This document shows positions 1 to 21,364 of a stretch of 64,000 nt of DNA, one piece after another. Source of the stretch: Dicyema japonicum (Eukaryota > Dicyemida > Rhombozoa > Dicyemidae); contig RDEW01000012.1 of assembly GCA_011109175.1 (NCBI GenBank), forward strand, positions 200,525-264,524. Reading direction: 5' to 3'. The stretch's first letter is position 1. Each line of letters opens with the position of its first letter. The position numbers and the translations under genes are program-made. The notes beneath the pieces are model-generated. The model was not told where the DNA came from. It did not search any database and worked only from the letters and a program-made list of their open reading frames with translations.

Positions 1-91
1 CTAGTTCGAACACTAAAAAAAGTCTCAAAAACCACGTGTTAGTTAGTAGTCTATGTGACCTTATTTGAAGCTATTCGAACATTCCAGGTTT

Positions 92-220
92 ATGAATAAT
101 GTCGCTATTGCAGATATTATTAATAAATTTGAAAGTACACGCTTGACAATTGAACAAGCATATGATGGTTTAGAATCGTTGGAATTTGGAAATTACAACA
201 AATTTATTAAGAATACATAA
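92..220 (+). CDS. Small unrecognised coding fragment
   Basis: An ATG at 92 opens a 42-residue frame ending at the TAA at 218-220. It is acidic and helix-like (motifs TRLTIEQAYDGL and FGNYNKFIKNT) and looks more coding than the DNA around it. It could be the last exon of a gene entering from the left or the tail of a transposon protein. I do not recognise it. Confidence 0.25.
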   Translation: MNNVAIADIINKFESTRLTIEQAYDGLESLEFGNYNKFIKNT

Positions 221-404
221 ATAAAAGGCTTCAAAAAAAGATACTTCAAACATAATTAAAAATGACTAATTCACACATATCTCCTGCCGAGTATTCATTA
301 CTCCTGAATTGTCAGCCAATTTGTGCTCGTTGAACGATGTTTCTGAGATAAAGAATTTTCTAAGATCCAACCGAAATTTTCTACCAGAAAAATAAGAAAA
401 TTAT

Positions 405-675
405 GTAATTTGTTAATAATAATAATAAAGCCTTTTCACGAGAGCCATAGTGTTTTTATAGCTCCGCATAGGCAGGACACACACTTTATTTAAGTAAAGA
501 ACAGTTAATTTTAACTAATCGTAGAACCAAGGAATGATCTTCACTTCTTTTTTTCTTTTTCTTGTGTGAGTGTCCTTTCTAGACAAATTTAGTTCCGCAG
601 TGGGTATTCACTGATGACGGCGGTCACTCGTCAAACCATTTCTGCATCGTAGATGCGTGAACCTTCCACTTGTAT
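405..675 (-). repeat. SINE-A copy, tRNA head missing
   Basis: This matches the element at 51205-51535 along most of its body in the same orientation. Its 3' end on the minus strand is the (TTA)n run at about 410-425, preceded by the block that reads TTCACGAGAGCC on the plus strand. The tRNA-like head seen in the 51.5 kb copy is absent or eroded here, so this is probably 5'-truncated. Its last 80 bases also resemble the LINE 3' end near 61.4 kb. Confidence 0.7.
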
Positions 676-1099
676 GTGTAACAAAAAGTTTTAGTGTTTT
701 TATTGTTTAGTTATAAAAGTTAAATTTTTGAGGTTAATTTTTGTAGTTTTAGGTTAATAAAGTTAATTTTTTTAGGTTAAATTTTTTATTTTTAGGTTAA
801 AATCGCCCTATCAATAAGTGTTAGCCTGGTTAGCCGTTCCTGGTGTCATCAACTATGGAATTAGTCATACAGTAAAAATGATCATTTGCTCACCCCAATC
901 CAAGAAGAATGTCTTTTTTGGACGGGTCTCTCTGTATACTCATCTGACCTGTTAATAATACTAATATGTACTTTAATAAACACTTATTAGATGACAATTA
1001 ATTTATTTAATATAAATTATATTGAATAATAATATTAAATAAACATAAAATTATATAATTTTGGCGTGCTTTTCTTAGTTGTCATTGTATTTACATAGA

Positions 1100-2313
<1,214 letters not shown>

Positions 2314-2749
2314 CTATGTTCTTTTTTGATTATTTTTGGTTTTATCTTTGTAATATTTCATTAAATTTTTGTTATCACAATTTACTCCTGCATTGTCAAA
2401 CACAGTGGAGTCGTTGATACTTTTTTACATTATATGGCTATGCCAAAAAACTTACCAAATATTAAAGAAAACTCGACAATATAAAGTCGATGGAAAATAA
2501 CTTCTTTAATATTGAGTGATCGTCAACTTTGTGAATGGGAATATTTCCCCCAATCTTTCTTACTGTATAAGTATGTTTTTTAGAGATTAAGGTTACTCCT
2601 CTGGACAATTTAAGGTTAGTTGAAATAAAAACACTTTACAACTATTGGTTGCTGAACTATAGCTAATTCATAAGATCAATGATTTTGTTAATAATCTTGG
2701 GTGACTTATTAGAAAGTACACGAAAATAAAACAATTTATTTTGTGCATA

Positions 2750-3531
2750 CTGTCGGACCTTGATTTAAAACACAAAGTGTCCCAAAAACCGAGGTTCTGT
2801 CAAAAAATTAACAACAATATAAATTTAATAATTTAATTAATGCAAGAAAGTCTCAACCATTATTTATTTAAAAATAATCATCAATTATATTTCCATATCC
2901 ATAGTTTTTCTTCAGACTACTGAATAATTTTGTTGAAGTATTGTTCCAATGCTCGTTTCATATTTCCGAGCAAGTACTCTGTGAATGATTTTTAAGGATT
3001 AGTCGAGCAATTTCAACTTTTTCTCGTAACTTAAAAAAATTAAAATTATTTTCAAAGACCAAGGGTAACCAAACTAACTAACTCCTCGATTCTGACTCGT
3101 TCCGAGCATTCCAGAACTTGTCACCAGGTAACGAAGTTGTCATCGGGAAAGAATTGTTGAATCCTTTTGATGCCGGATAGGAATTGGCGTCCTCAGTAAA
3201 GTAAATCCAGTAAAGCCATCGGAAGGAATGAAAATAATTTTGACAACATGGCGCCACGCACCAATGACAACAATCGTAACTAATATTCATAATGATTTAG
3301 TGTGGAGTTTTTTTTATTTAAAAATAATTAATTTTTTTAATGACTAGAAATAAAAAAAATAGTAATAAATTCAGTTCCAAATCGAGGTTTTCATTCAAAA
3401 GGAATAAAAAAACAGTAATAAATTCAGTTCCAAATCAAAGTGTTTCAGTATTTTTGGCAAAGATTCTACAAAGTATTCCAAAAACTGAGGTGTTCCAGCC
3501 ACGAGGTCCGTTCCAAATCGAGGTCGGACTG
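2750..3531. mobile_element. TIR element flanked by TA, mariner/pogo-like
   Basis: The left end reads CTGTCGGACCTTGATTT and the reverse complement of the right end reads CAGTCCGACCTCGATTT. Imperfect similarity continues inwards for about 24 bases (17 identical). Each end is flanked by TA (2748-2749 and 3532-3533), the duplication made by Tc1/mariner/pogo transposases. No intact transposase is seen inside, so it is a non-autonomous or decayed copy of about 780 bp. The superfamily is inferred from TA and terminal C(A/T)GT only. Confidence 0.6.
3361..3440. repeat. 53-bp tandem duplication inside the TIR element
   Basis: The block starting AGTAATAAATTCAGTTCCAA occurs at 3361 and again at 3414, a period of 53 bases, with nearly identical first halves and diverged second halves. 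It lies near the right end of the TIR element. Confidence 0.6.
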
Positions 3532-3735
3532 TATCCAGGTTGATATTCTCACGAAAACACTTGAAAACATGTTTGTAGAGTATAAACACAAATTTAATTA
3601 CTAAATTCTTAATGTGGGAAAAGGAAGGTTTTTTTTGATGCATGAAAATGAATTGAGGCTACAAAGGAAAATTTAGTTAGTTAAATGTACTTAAGATCCT
3701 ACAACTTGGAGAAAAGTTCTTTTTTAAACAAATGA

Positions 3736-4440
3736 GTGTTAGTATCCAGAATGGATGACCTTAAAAATGAATTAAATCAACATCGTCTGGCTTGTTTGGT
3801 GTCAGGTTCAAGTGGAGGGAGTGGAGCATGGCTTGGTGCAATACCTAGGGACTCTTTTGGACCACTAATCTTTGATAAATGGAATCGGACAAAGGCTAGG
3901 ACTAGACGTTTGCCAAGAGCACCGATGCCGATGCGGGAAAATAGTCGATGTGAAGGGATTGCACACGCTGTCCAGCAGAAAGCGCCGGCAAAGGATCACG
4001 CCACGCTGCTCTGAAAGATGTGATCGTCAGAACTCTGAAGGCTACAGGCTTCCCATCACAGCTTGAACCCGTGGGTCTCGATCGAGGAGATGGAAAGAGA
4101 CCTGACGGGATGACCCTTTTCCTTTACACATCTGGAAGATCTTTGGTTTGGAACGCAACTTGTGTTGATGCGTATTCAAGCACGAACCTCCTTAAATCGG
4201 TTCAGACACCTGGATAGCTGCTTCAATTGCGGAAAACCTAAAAATCAAAAAAATATTCTTGCCTCGGGGACCGGTTCCGCTTTACTCCTGTTGCGGTCGA
4301 GGCATCAGGAGCCGTTGGTCCAATGACAGCTGAGTTTTTGCGCGAACTTGGAGGAATGCTTGCAAAAAAAGAGATCAACTAGAAGGGCTAAGACAAAGGA
4401 TTGGAGTGGCCATACTCCGAAGGACCTTATTATTCGCAAT
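3736..4440 (+). pseudogene. 5'-truncated 3' end of PHD/RT/RLE retrotransposon
   Basis: Frameshifted fragments match the C-terminal part of the element at 4469-7510. They include LNQHRLACLVSGSSGG, a Cys/His stretch in a shifted frame at about 3930-4010, and the endonuclease signature GKRPDGMTLF followed by LVWNATCVDAY (4095-4180). The 5' truncation and same-strand position just upstream of the longer copy are typical of incomplete target-primed insertion. It encodes no working protein. Confidence 0.75.
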
Positions 4441-4468
4441 CCACGCAGCAGGCTTCTTCAATTAATAT

Positions 4469-7400
4469 TTGTTTCTTTTTTATATCGCGTGTTGTTGTAG
4501 TGGACGGACGGTCGTTGTTGTAATTATGCCTGCTGTGAGAAAAGCGCCTGAAAAGAATGTTCCCACTTCGAAGAAAAAGGTACCAGCCAGTCAACTGAAA
4601 TGTGTTCGTCCTGTCGGCTTGTCACAACTCGGAAGCGTGGGATCTCCTGCTATGCTTGTAAAGATTTCTTCCACCTCGGGTGTATCAAGCTATCCCAAGT
4701 CGCAGAGAGCGTGCTTGGAGTATGGCACTGCCAGTCATGCCTCGGCCTATGCAGGGAGGTACCCTGTGCCCGTGCCAATGTTAACTCTCCCTTTAATTAC
4801 ACATCAACCATGGATCCTGAAACATTCCTACTTCTCATCTCTGAATTACGTTCTTCGCGGACTATCCCTGTGAGGACTCCAAGGCCGTACGACCTGTTGC
4901 TGCGGAGGCCTTTTCCAAAACGATCGAAGATGCCCTCCGGACTAACGCAGTACATGATTGGATGCGCTTATTCAGTTTTGCGACTCCCGCTGAGACTTGA
5001 TCGATATGGTCACGGAAAGGAGTCTCTCGCTACTACCATGAAGACCAACATTCGGTCTTTTTCGGAGGCATTCATATCCCCAGTTGTCCCATGGCTTCTA
5101 ACCGTAAGAGGGAAACACGTGGTCATAACGAGGAAGTCAAAGTGCTCCGTCTCAAGAGAACTATCTGTTAGAAGTTAATCGAAGGTGGCACCCGCGCAGC
5201 CATCAGGGCACTTTCCTCGAGTGGACCACGAAACCGACTCCAGACGCCTACAATATTTTACTGAACAAGCATTCACTGCCACCCAAAACCAATGCCAAGT
5301 CCGCTCCCCATCCGGAGTGAGTCCCCTGATTGCATCAAACGATGAAGTTCTCCTCGCAATGCGGAATTTTGCCTTTACTAGCAGTGGTGGCTCGACAGAA
5401 TGAGACATGGCTACCTGAAGGATCTAACCTCTTTGTCCGTAGGAGACCAGGGACTTCGTCTTACAAATTCAATTACTTCACTTATGAACCGGATCCTGTC
5501 AGGATTCTTCCCGAAGTTATGCGCCATGTCCTGTTTTCTGCCAATTTGATAGCCTTTGATAAGAAGGGAGGCGGAGTACGACCAGTCGGGTCGGGTTTGT
5601 CTTCAGAAGACTGGCTGCTAAAATTGCCTCCAGACATTCTATTCCACTCGTCACAAAATTCTTGAACCCCCTCAAATAGGCGACGATATTCACTTGGGAT
5701 GCGAAGCCGCTGTCCATTCAGTGAGGACATTCTTAAACCACAGTATAGAAGATTCCCGGGGACATGTCCTGGTCAAACTAGACATCAAGAACGCCTTTAA
5801 TAGTCTAAGGAAGAACAATATCCTAGAGGCGTATATGAAGAGATTCTCTAATATTTTCGAATTTGTGAATCAGCCTACCTTAATCCTTATTTTTCGGAGA
5901 CTACCTAATCCATTCGTATTCCTGAGTGCAACAGGGAGATCCCCTTGAACCCCTGTTGTTTTGTCTTGCAATGGAGAAAATCACCAAACTTCTGTGCTTG
6001 CCCCTCAACCTATAGCATCTGGATGATGCGGTCATCGGAGGACCCCGGATACTGTTTTCCGGGATTTGGAAGTGATAATTACAGCTTTGTTGGAGGCTGG
6101 ACTAGAATTAAATTACACTAAATGCAAATCTACAATTGCGGACTTTCAGAGAGAAGTATTCAAAAGCTTTGTCATGTTTCAGGAAATTTACTGCCTGGAA
6201 GTATTTCCACACCCTATGAAGAACTTATATTCCTCGGATCCCCGATCACCATAAATGCAATGGGAAGAACTATACGTGAAAAACGACTGTCACTCGGAGA
6301 GAATCTGAACCGCCTGTGTCTACTTGACATGCATACAGCATTATTCCTCCTGAAAAACAGTCTCAACGTACAGAGGCTTGCATATGTCCTGAGGACTGCT
6401 CCCTATTTCACCCTGTATGACCAACTCGCACAGATTAACGAGATCTTCCGTACGACAGCAGAACGTATCTTAAACTTTTGGTTCGAGGATTACTCATGGA
6501 AGCAAGCCACGCTGCCAGTGAGACTGGAGGACTTGGAATTCGGAACCCTGTGGACCTTTCTCTCCCTTCATACCTATCATCGCTAGTGGGCTGTAGCTCC
6601 CATGTCAAGAGGATTCTACACTCTTTACCAGAATTCTTAATTGACCAAGACATAACCCACGCACGAGAAGCCTGGAATGCCATCTAACCTCCCCCTGCCT
6701 CCTTCACAAGACTGCCAGCGAAACCTGGACAATTTATTGTCATGGAAATCATTTGGACTCTTAATGGAATCAGTCAATCAGCACCGACGCACTTGTTTGC
6801 TTTCGGGGGCTTCCCCTGAGAGCGAAGCTTGGCTAAACGCCATCCCAAATGGAGCTCTGGCCACCTTTCTGGATAATGAATGCGTTAGAAGTGGTATCTC
6901 TCTGCGGCTGGGACTGAAAGTATGTGTACCTCACCCGTGCCGATGTGGCATCCTGATAGATTGTTATGGCCTGCACCCTCTCGCCTGTAAGAGGAGCGCT
7001 GGCAGATCTCCAAGGCACAAGACTATGAATGAGATTGTCAAGCGGGCTGTGGATGCTGTTGGATACTCGCCCATTCTTGAACCGGTCGGATTATGCAGAA
7101 GTGACGGGAAACGACCGGACGGGATGACCATATTTCCTTTCGAGGCCGGGAAACCACTTGTTTGGGAAGAGACATGTACAGACACGTTCGTCCCGAACAA
7201 TCTTCACTAGTCCGCTTCAAGGGCCTGCTTTGCAGCCGTCAAGGCGGAGAAGGCCAAACTCGAAAAATACGGCAACCTTCCTTATAATGTCCAATTTGTT
7301 CCGCTTGCTATGGAGACTTTCGGATCCTACTTCCTCTCTACACTAAAGTTTTTCGGACGTCTTGGAAACTGGATCACCTCAAGATCTCCGCGAACGCCGC

Positions 7401-7510
7401 TGGTTGTTTGAGCGAATTTCGCTCACGATTCTGAGAGGGGTACAGCCACGCAGTGGAGGGCGGCAGCTAACTAATATTTTGTCCTTATCATTTTTTAATT
7501 TTAATTAAAT
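4469..7510 (+). mobile_element. Non-LTR retrotransposon: PHD finger, RT, restriction-like endonuclease
   Basis: The order of domains is as follows. A C4HC3 PHD finger at about 4600-4750 starts CSSC, continues CYAC, has H and C in HLGC, and ends WHCQSC. RT fingers lie at 5330-5720, with LVKLDIKNAFNSL at 5770-5810. A catalytic box LDDAVIGG lies at about 6020 and the thumb at 6120-6590. A C-terminal CRC-x8-H-x3-C knuckle lies at about 6940-6990, followed by a PD-(D/E)XK-type segment around KRPDGMTIFPF and LVWEETC (7105-7180). A conserved tail follows to about 7440, then an AT-rich 3' UTR. This architecture belongs to endonuclease-carrying elements of the R2/R4/NeSL kind rather than the AP-endonuclease kind. 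Several frameshifts break the RT, so this copy is dead. GC content is clearly higher than in host genes. Confidence 0.85.
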
Positions 7511-7639
7511 AACTTTCATCCTCACACATTGTCCTCAGTTATCGAAATCATGCAATAAAGTAACCTGTTCAGTGTTTGAAACGAGTCTTCTGATGTTGAA
7601 AGTTTCAATTTTAAACGGGTAGAATTAGACAGACTGAGA

Positions 7640-7710
7640 GGTACGATAATACATATACATTACAACTCTGGGATCACCGAGAAAGAAAGACAGAAATAAC
7701 CTTTAGTGTT
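7640..7710 (-). repeat. Short-retroelement 3' tail fragment
   Basis: The minus strand reads TTTCTTTCTCGGTGATCCC at about 7675-7695, the same tail seen in short elements at 23.2, 24.3, 43.2 and 59.7 kb. Only the tail is recognisable. Confidence 0.45.
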
Positions 7711-9140
7711 GCTCATGCTTCCGCATCTACAGCGGTGGGCCATGCAAACGCAAACCCCTATTCTCGTGTCTTCGTCATTTAATAGGGACCCAATGGAGGT
7801 GCTCGGGAAGACTCTGAGCAATTCGTAGTTTTCGTTCGTAGATGCAGAAACTAGAAGACCAGTCGATGCTGGTAAAATTTTGGTTTTATCTCATCAATAG
7901 TTTTGGAACATAACAGTTCATCCCAGTCTCGTTGTTTATCAGCGTTCTTTGGGAATCACAGAATTAGACGCATGCAAATTTTCTGGACCGCGCATACTGC
8001 TGGTTCAGAATGTGATCTATTTATGTGAAGTAGGTTTTAGCGCATGAGAAAGGTAGAAGTTTAACCGAAGATATGAAAAGAGGGAGAGTTCAAGTGCCGA
8101 ACGGATTGCAACCCCTCTATAGCGAAGTGGTAATTTGCGTTGGATCCAGTCAATTTATCAAATGAAATATTAAGTGTTTCTTCTACGGCAGCCTTTAGCT
8201 TCTCATCGATAATTTTTAGAAGGTTCATATTCATGAAACAGGAGGTTGTCCGTATATAACAAAGACTGGGTCTGTGAGACGGAAATTCCTGATGAAAAAA
8301 AGAGTAGTTAGGTTAGACGAAAATAGTTGGAAGATGCCTATTTCTTTTGCAGGAGTGACACACTTATTAAGCTATTTAGGACAAGAATTCGGTCGCGCAA
8401 GAATGAGGAAAACTTTTCAAGTACTCTTCTGCGCTCGCAAGTTACACATGGATATGAACACATTTTTTTTCATCTTTTAAGAAATTATACTACCGAATTT
8501 AATCTATGGATGCTAAGGGTGGTTCTTTTTTTGAAAAAGTGAAAATTATATCTAAAAAACGAGTAGAGTTCTAATAAAGATGGTCACTGGTAAGAAGAAT
8601 AGCGATCAGCTAAGCAAGAAACAAGAATGAGTTCAATTCGAAGCACAGTCGAGGAGAGGATTGATGGCTAAAAAAGAGGTAAAAATCCAATACTCTAAGA
8701 GTTAACCAGAAGAGAAAAGGTTTATCGGGAGAAGTGTCCAAATCATAGACAGGAATAAAAATATGAGCCTTTTTAGCTCCAAAATTCTTCATAATAGAGT
8801 TGTTCTGTGTTTTATAATGAAATTGATCACACCAACCTTCGAAACGAAATTCGCATTCTCAGAGTTTGTCCGAAAACAAAGGCCATTAATTCAACCCTTG
8901 AAACCTGTGAGACGTCTTCCGTCGCAGATAGATGGAATGAGAGTTTCTCTATCTGTGGAAGTTCGTGTCCACTTGGCCTAGTTTCACTGTAGAAGACTAT
9001 GTGAACAAAATGTAAGAATTGGTTTCTTCGTTATCCCTATTAATTTGATATAGTTTAACCTATATTTAAATGTGAAGATTATACGATAATGCTAATTAGA
9101 TTATCTTATTAAATATTCCAGAAATATAGATTGACGGTAT
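7711..9140. other. No recognisable gene
   Basis: Short open frames on both strands have no family features I can name. Pieces on the minus strand (about 7700-8250) have retroelement-like composition, so this is probably decayed transposon DNA. I see no RNA gene. Confidence 0.3.
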
Positions 9141-9146
9141 TTTCGT

Positions 9147-10096
9147 ATGACCAAGTTTGGTTTAATAATAATTCTTAGAGTAGACAAAAGCATAAAAAAG
9201 ATTGTTGACTCTCAAACAATAGTCAAGTCACGTGCTAAAGTATGCATTGAATCATACAACAAGCACGTTGATAGGAAGTATTGGCTAGAATTAAAAGAGG
9301 TTTAGTTAATATAAATTAGAGAATTCTGATGGACTTGTAATAGAAGGGATTATAAAAATATATTGGGGAATAAAGTCTAAACTTCGTTTGTATTCTGAAC
9401 CTATTGGTGACCCAAAGTATTACAGTAATAAATTATTAGTAACAGAACAATAATTAATAAAGAAAACGAAACAAGTGATGGCAAAACAAATAGTAATAAT
9501 ATTACATAGTTAGAAACTGTTGCCATTGGAAAGAAAATACAGGCATTAATGAGAAAAAAGGATAAAAAAGTATCCCTCAAAAGCAAAATATCAAGTTACG
9601 GAGGTCATGTGTTTGACGCAGAATCATCAATCTTTACACCAACAATGGGAACTGTTACAATAATAGACATTGACAGTAATAAATGCTCATGGCAGATAAT
9701 AAATAAAATATTTGACAAATTTAATGTTTATTATAAAATTAATTAAAGATAACAAATGATCAGCACAATTATTCATTATTCCTAAAACATGATAAAAGTA
9801 AATTAAATATAATTCATAGTCGAAATTGAATTAAATCAGACTGACAGAACATTGATAAAATTCTTAAATACTGTTAAGTATATTGGTGTACCAGAATTAT
9901 ACATTAAGGACAGAAATAAGGGCATAATACTTAATCCTGAGGTCTTTTTATGATTAAACAAGACATTTGAGTATATGAACTACCCAATTAGTTTTCTCAA
10001 TGATTTGATAACCCATTATGACCAAGAAGAACAGGAAACAATTGATAATATTATTCAAAAGTAATTAATTATAATTATTTCAGATATAAAAGGGCT

Positions 10097-10114
<18 letters not shown>
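9147..10114 (+). CDS. Unrecognised multi-exon gene
   Basis: ATG 9147 starts MTKFVDKSIKKIVDSQ once a 21-nt GT...AG intron just after the fourth codon is removed. A second intron of about 22 nt follows WLELKE. Later exons give SLKSKISSYGGHVFDAE and then YIGVPELYIKDRNKGI. A 23-nt intron near 10061-10083 leads to the stop at 10112-10114 and a C-terminus KYKRALTNIT. Middle exon joints are not fully resolved. The protein is lysine-rich, soluble and mostly helical, with no signal peptide or membrane span. A BRCT-like reading of the ISSYGGHVF block is possible but weak. The gene converges on the neurobeachin-family gene and overlaps its end by about 18 bases. Confidence 0.55.
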
Positions 10115-18743
<8,629 letters not shown>

Positions 18744-18867
18744 TCAATTTAAATATTTTATGTAAATGTTTTTAAATTTTAAAAGTAATATTTAATAATT
18801 TAGTAAATAACAAATAATTTAATTTTTGCGGTTTAAGAGACTTACAACATACAACCTTATAAGTTAA

Positions 18868-18925
18868 GATTTTCTATGTCTTACTTTTTAAATAAAGTGT
18901 GTCCTGCCTAAGAGGGAATGTACGT
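18868..18925 (+). repeat. SINE-A fragment
   Basis: A block containing TTTAAATAAAGTGTGTCCTG followed by CCTAAGAGG matches the middle of SINE-A (near 470-500 and 51270-51290) in the opposite orientation. Only about 55 bases are kept. It lies just upstream of the neurobeachin-family start codon. Confidence 0.45.
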
Positions 18926-19387
18926 AATGGAAACATTACTACCCCTTGGCGTAATGGCTAATAAAAATGCGGTTTAAACCACTTTTTATCGTTTTTATAA
19001 CAAATTTAGGGCATATGCATTGATCATGTTTTACATTATGTTTTAGGGATCATAAGTAGGTTTGAACATAAAAAATAACTTTTGGATATAAAAAATATCT
19101 GTTTCTTGTTACAAAATACAATTAATGGTTCTTAATTATAATTTCATATCAGGATTCATTCCGAGAGGCTAAGGTTGAAACAGACTCACAAGTAAAAATC
19201 AATGTTCTGAGGATCTTTATTATATACAAGAGGATTTATAAATTATTTTGGATATAAGATGCTGGATACGATCATTAGATGCAAAATCTCTGGATAACCG
19301 AGTCTTCTCAATATGAACTTGTAGTGATTGCGATTTTCTAATCCCGTGTTTGTCTACGTAAGAAACTTCTACTCGAAGTCCATAGAT

Positions 19388-21140
19388 CAATGGTTCCCAA
19401 CTGTTTTGAGACCACGGAACCCTTATATAGTTTCTAACAATAATCAGTATTTTACTAATATAAAAAATAAAATGCCAGTTAGTGAGATGGTTGAGGCTGA
19501 TGCCTCTTGCACAACTCTGTAATATTTGGCCTTTTCTTTGACAGGGATAAACGCAGGTCTTCTTCCACATACATTGGATTCGCGCGTTTTTTATTCTTTA
19601 TATTTGTTAATGCAGAAAATCCACTTTCACAGAGATAAGTCGTTGAAAACTGGACCAAAACTCTTAAAGCATTGTTTGACAGAATAGGATATTTTTTGTG
19701 ACAATCAGCCAAAACAAATCAATATCAAACAGTAAATATTCCATTTTTAACGTTTTGTCAAACAAACGCAAGTTCTTATTCCTTTTTTAATGATAGCTCG
19801 TTTCCAGTTATTTCGTACTCAGCTAAAAAGATTCCTCAACTGATATGGGTAGGAAATAATTATTCGTACATGTAAATAGTGACTCCAAATGGTCTACAAT
19901 TTGTGGAACAATTTCTTTAAAATTTCTTTCACATGAGGAAACATTTCCAAGTTTCCATTTTTGTATTTTTTTCAAAAAAGCAGCTATTTTGTCCGCGCAA
20001 CTCAATAGATTTTCATTTCTTCCTTGCATGCTGCTATTGAGAACATTGAGTTCATGAAAAATATCGGCGAGGTATGCTAATTTGCAACATCAACATTCAT
20101 CATTGAGGCATTCAATAAAGTCATCCAACTTCTCTTGTATATAAAAGCCAACAATTTGTGTCTTAGTTCATAGAAACGAATTAACATGTTTCCCTTTGAG
20201 AGCCATCTTACTTCAGTATGCAAAATCAAAACTGAATGCATTTTCACAAAGTTTCGAGAACTGTCGCAATTTCAACGGCCTCGTTTTGATATAATTAATT
20301 ATTTTTACAACCATGTCCAAAGCACATTTATGTTCATGCCCAATAGTTTTTGCGACCAATGCCTCGCGATTTTATATCATAAAAATATGAATTTATGAGA
20401 TTGAAAATGCCATATCCCTTTGTTGTTCCGAGCAACTCTTTACATCAAAGAAAATCTTCAACAATGGATTCATCGTTCATATATCGAACGAACACAAGGA
20501 ATTGCATTCCTTCTGTAATATCTAAGCTTTCATCGGATTGAAGCGATTTTTTTATTCGCCGAACCAAAGTGGCTTCAATGTCATCAGATATATCCTTGAT
20601 GCGTCTGCTCACAGAATTATTAGAAATATGAATTAAGTCGAGCTCAGCGGCAACAATTTCTCAGAACATTATCTTCACTATTTCTTTGCGTGCAGGAGAA
20701 ATAACAGTTTCGGCGAGAGTATGCGATTTCATATTTTTAGCGGTAATCTCAGCAACAGCATAACTAGCATGCAGTGCTTTTTCGTTTATTTTTAATTTTT
20801 TGTAAAACGGGATGCTTGAACTTTATTCTGGTCCAATTTTTACATAAAATATTTTTTTCTTTGAAAGTTCCAGGTGCTTGGTTGAAAAATGACGTCTAAG
20901 CTTCGTTGGAGCCATATTCGCAAGTTTTTCACCGCAAACAACACAAAGTGGTAGAGGACAATCCATGTCCCCAATCTATGTGAAACCAAAGGCAATATAA
21001 CTTTCTCGATAAGATCTAACTTTAAGATATGCACTGTCACAAGACTCCATTTAGACACGCGCAAATTAAACTAATTCGTTTTGAAAAAAAGAATTAAAAA
21101 AATTTTGGAACTTCGCGGAACCCTTAGATTATTTCGCGGA
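19388..21140 (-). pseudogene. Decayed hAT transposon, BED finger plus hAT transposase
   Basis: Reading the minus strand from 21.06 kb, a BED-type zinc finger is recognisable in a shifted frame (LCVVCGEKLANMAP, then KLRRHFSTKHLELSK). A middle region includes GRNENLLSCADKIAAFLKK. The hAT dimerisation region at 19479-19712 reads YPILSNNALRVLVQF, TTYLCESGFSALTNIK and EEDLRLSLSKKRPNI. This is the ZBED5/FAM200/SCAND3 kind of hAT. Stops and frameshifts occur throughout. The left end at 19388 (CAATGGTTCCCAACTG) looks like a hAT terminal repeat. The right end is unclear, though two GGAAC-containing subterminal motifs lie at 21105-21145. Confidence 0.8.
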
Positions 21141-21144
21141 ACAT

Positions 21145-21345
21145 AAACATCCTAGCTGATGTATGAACACATACACTTGTTATAAAAATCAGTGGTTGAA
21201 ATTCTACGTGGCCACTCCACTCCGAGTAAGCATTTTAGTTGCCTTGTATGGAACGAATCCAGTTTCGATAGTTCCTTAAAGTAACTTCCCCAAGTCCCAG
21301 CGTTTACAGTAGGATCGGTTTCACAAAGGCATATCATTTCCAAAT
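21145..21345 (-). pseudogene. LINE family B C-terminal fragment
   Basis: The minus strand encodes NAGTWGSYF, then KLDSFHTRQLKCLLGVEWP and RISTTDFYNKC. These match the end of the LINE at 61385-63700 (LLYNAGIG, RLDSFHRGQLRKITG, RISRNALYKRC). Only about 60 residues remain, joined directly to an unrelated LINE family C fragment. Confidence 0.75.
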
Positions 21346-21364
21346 GGTCTCAATGAGAAGGATT

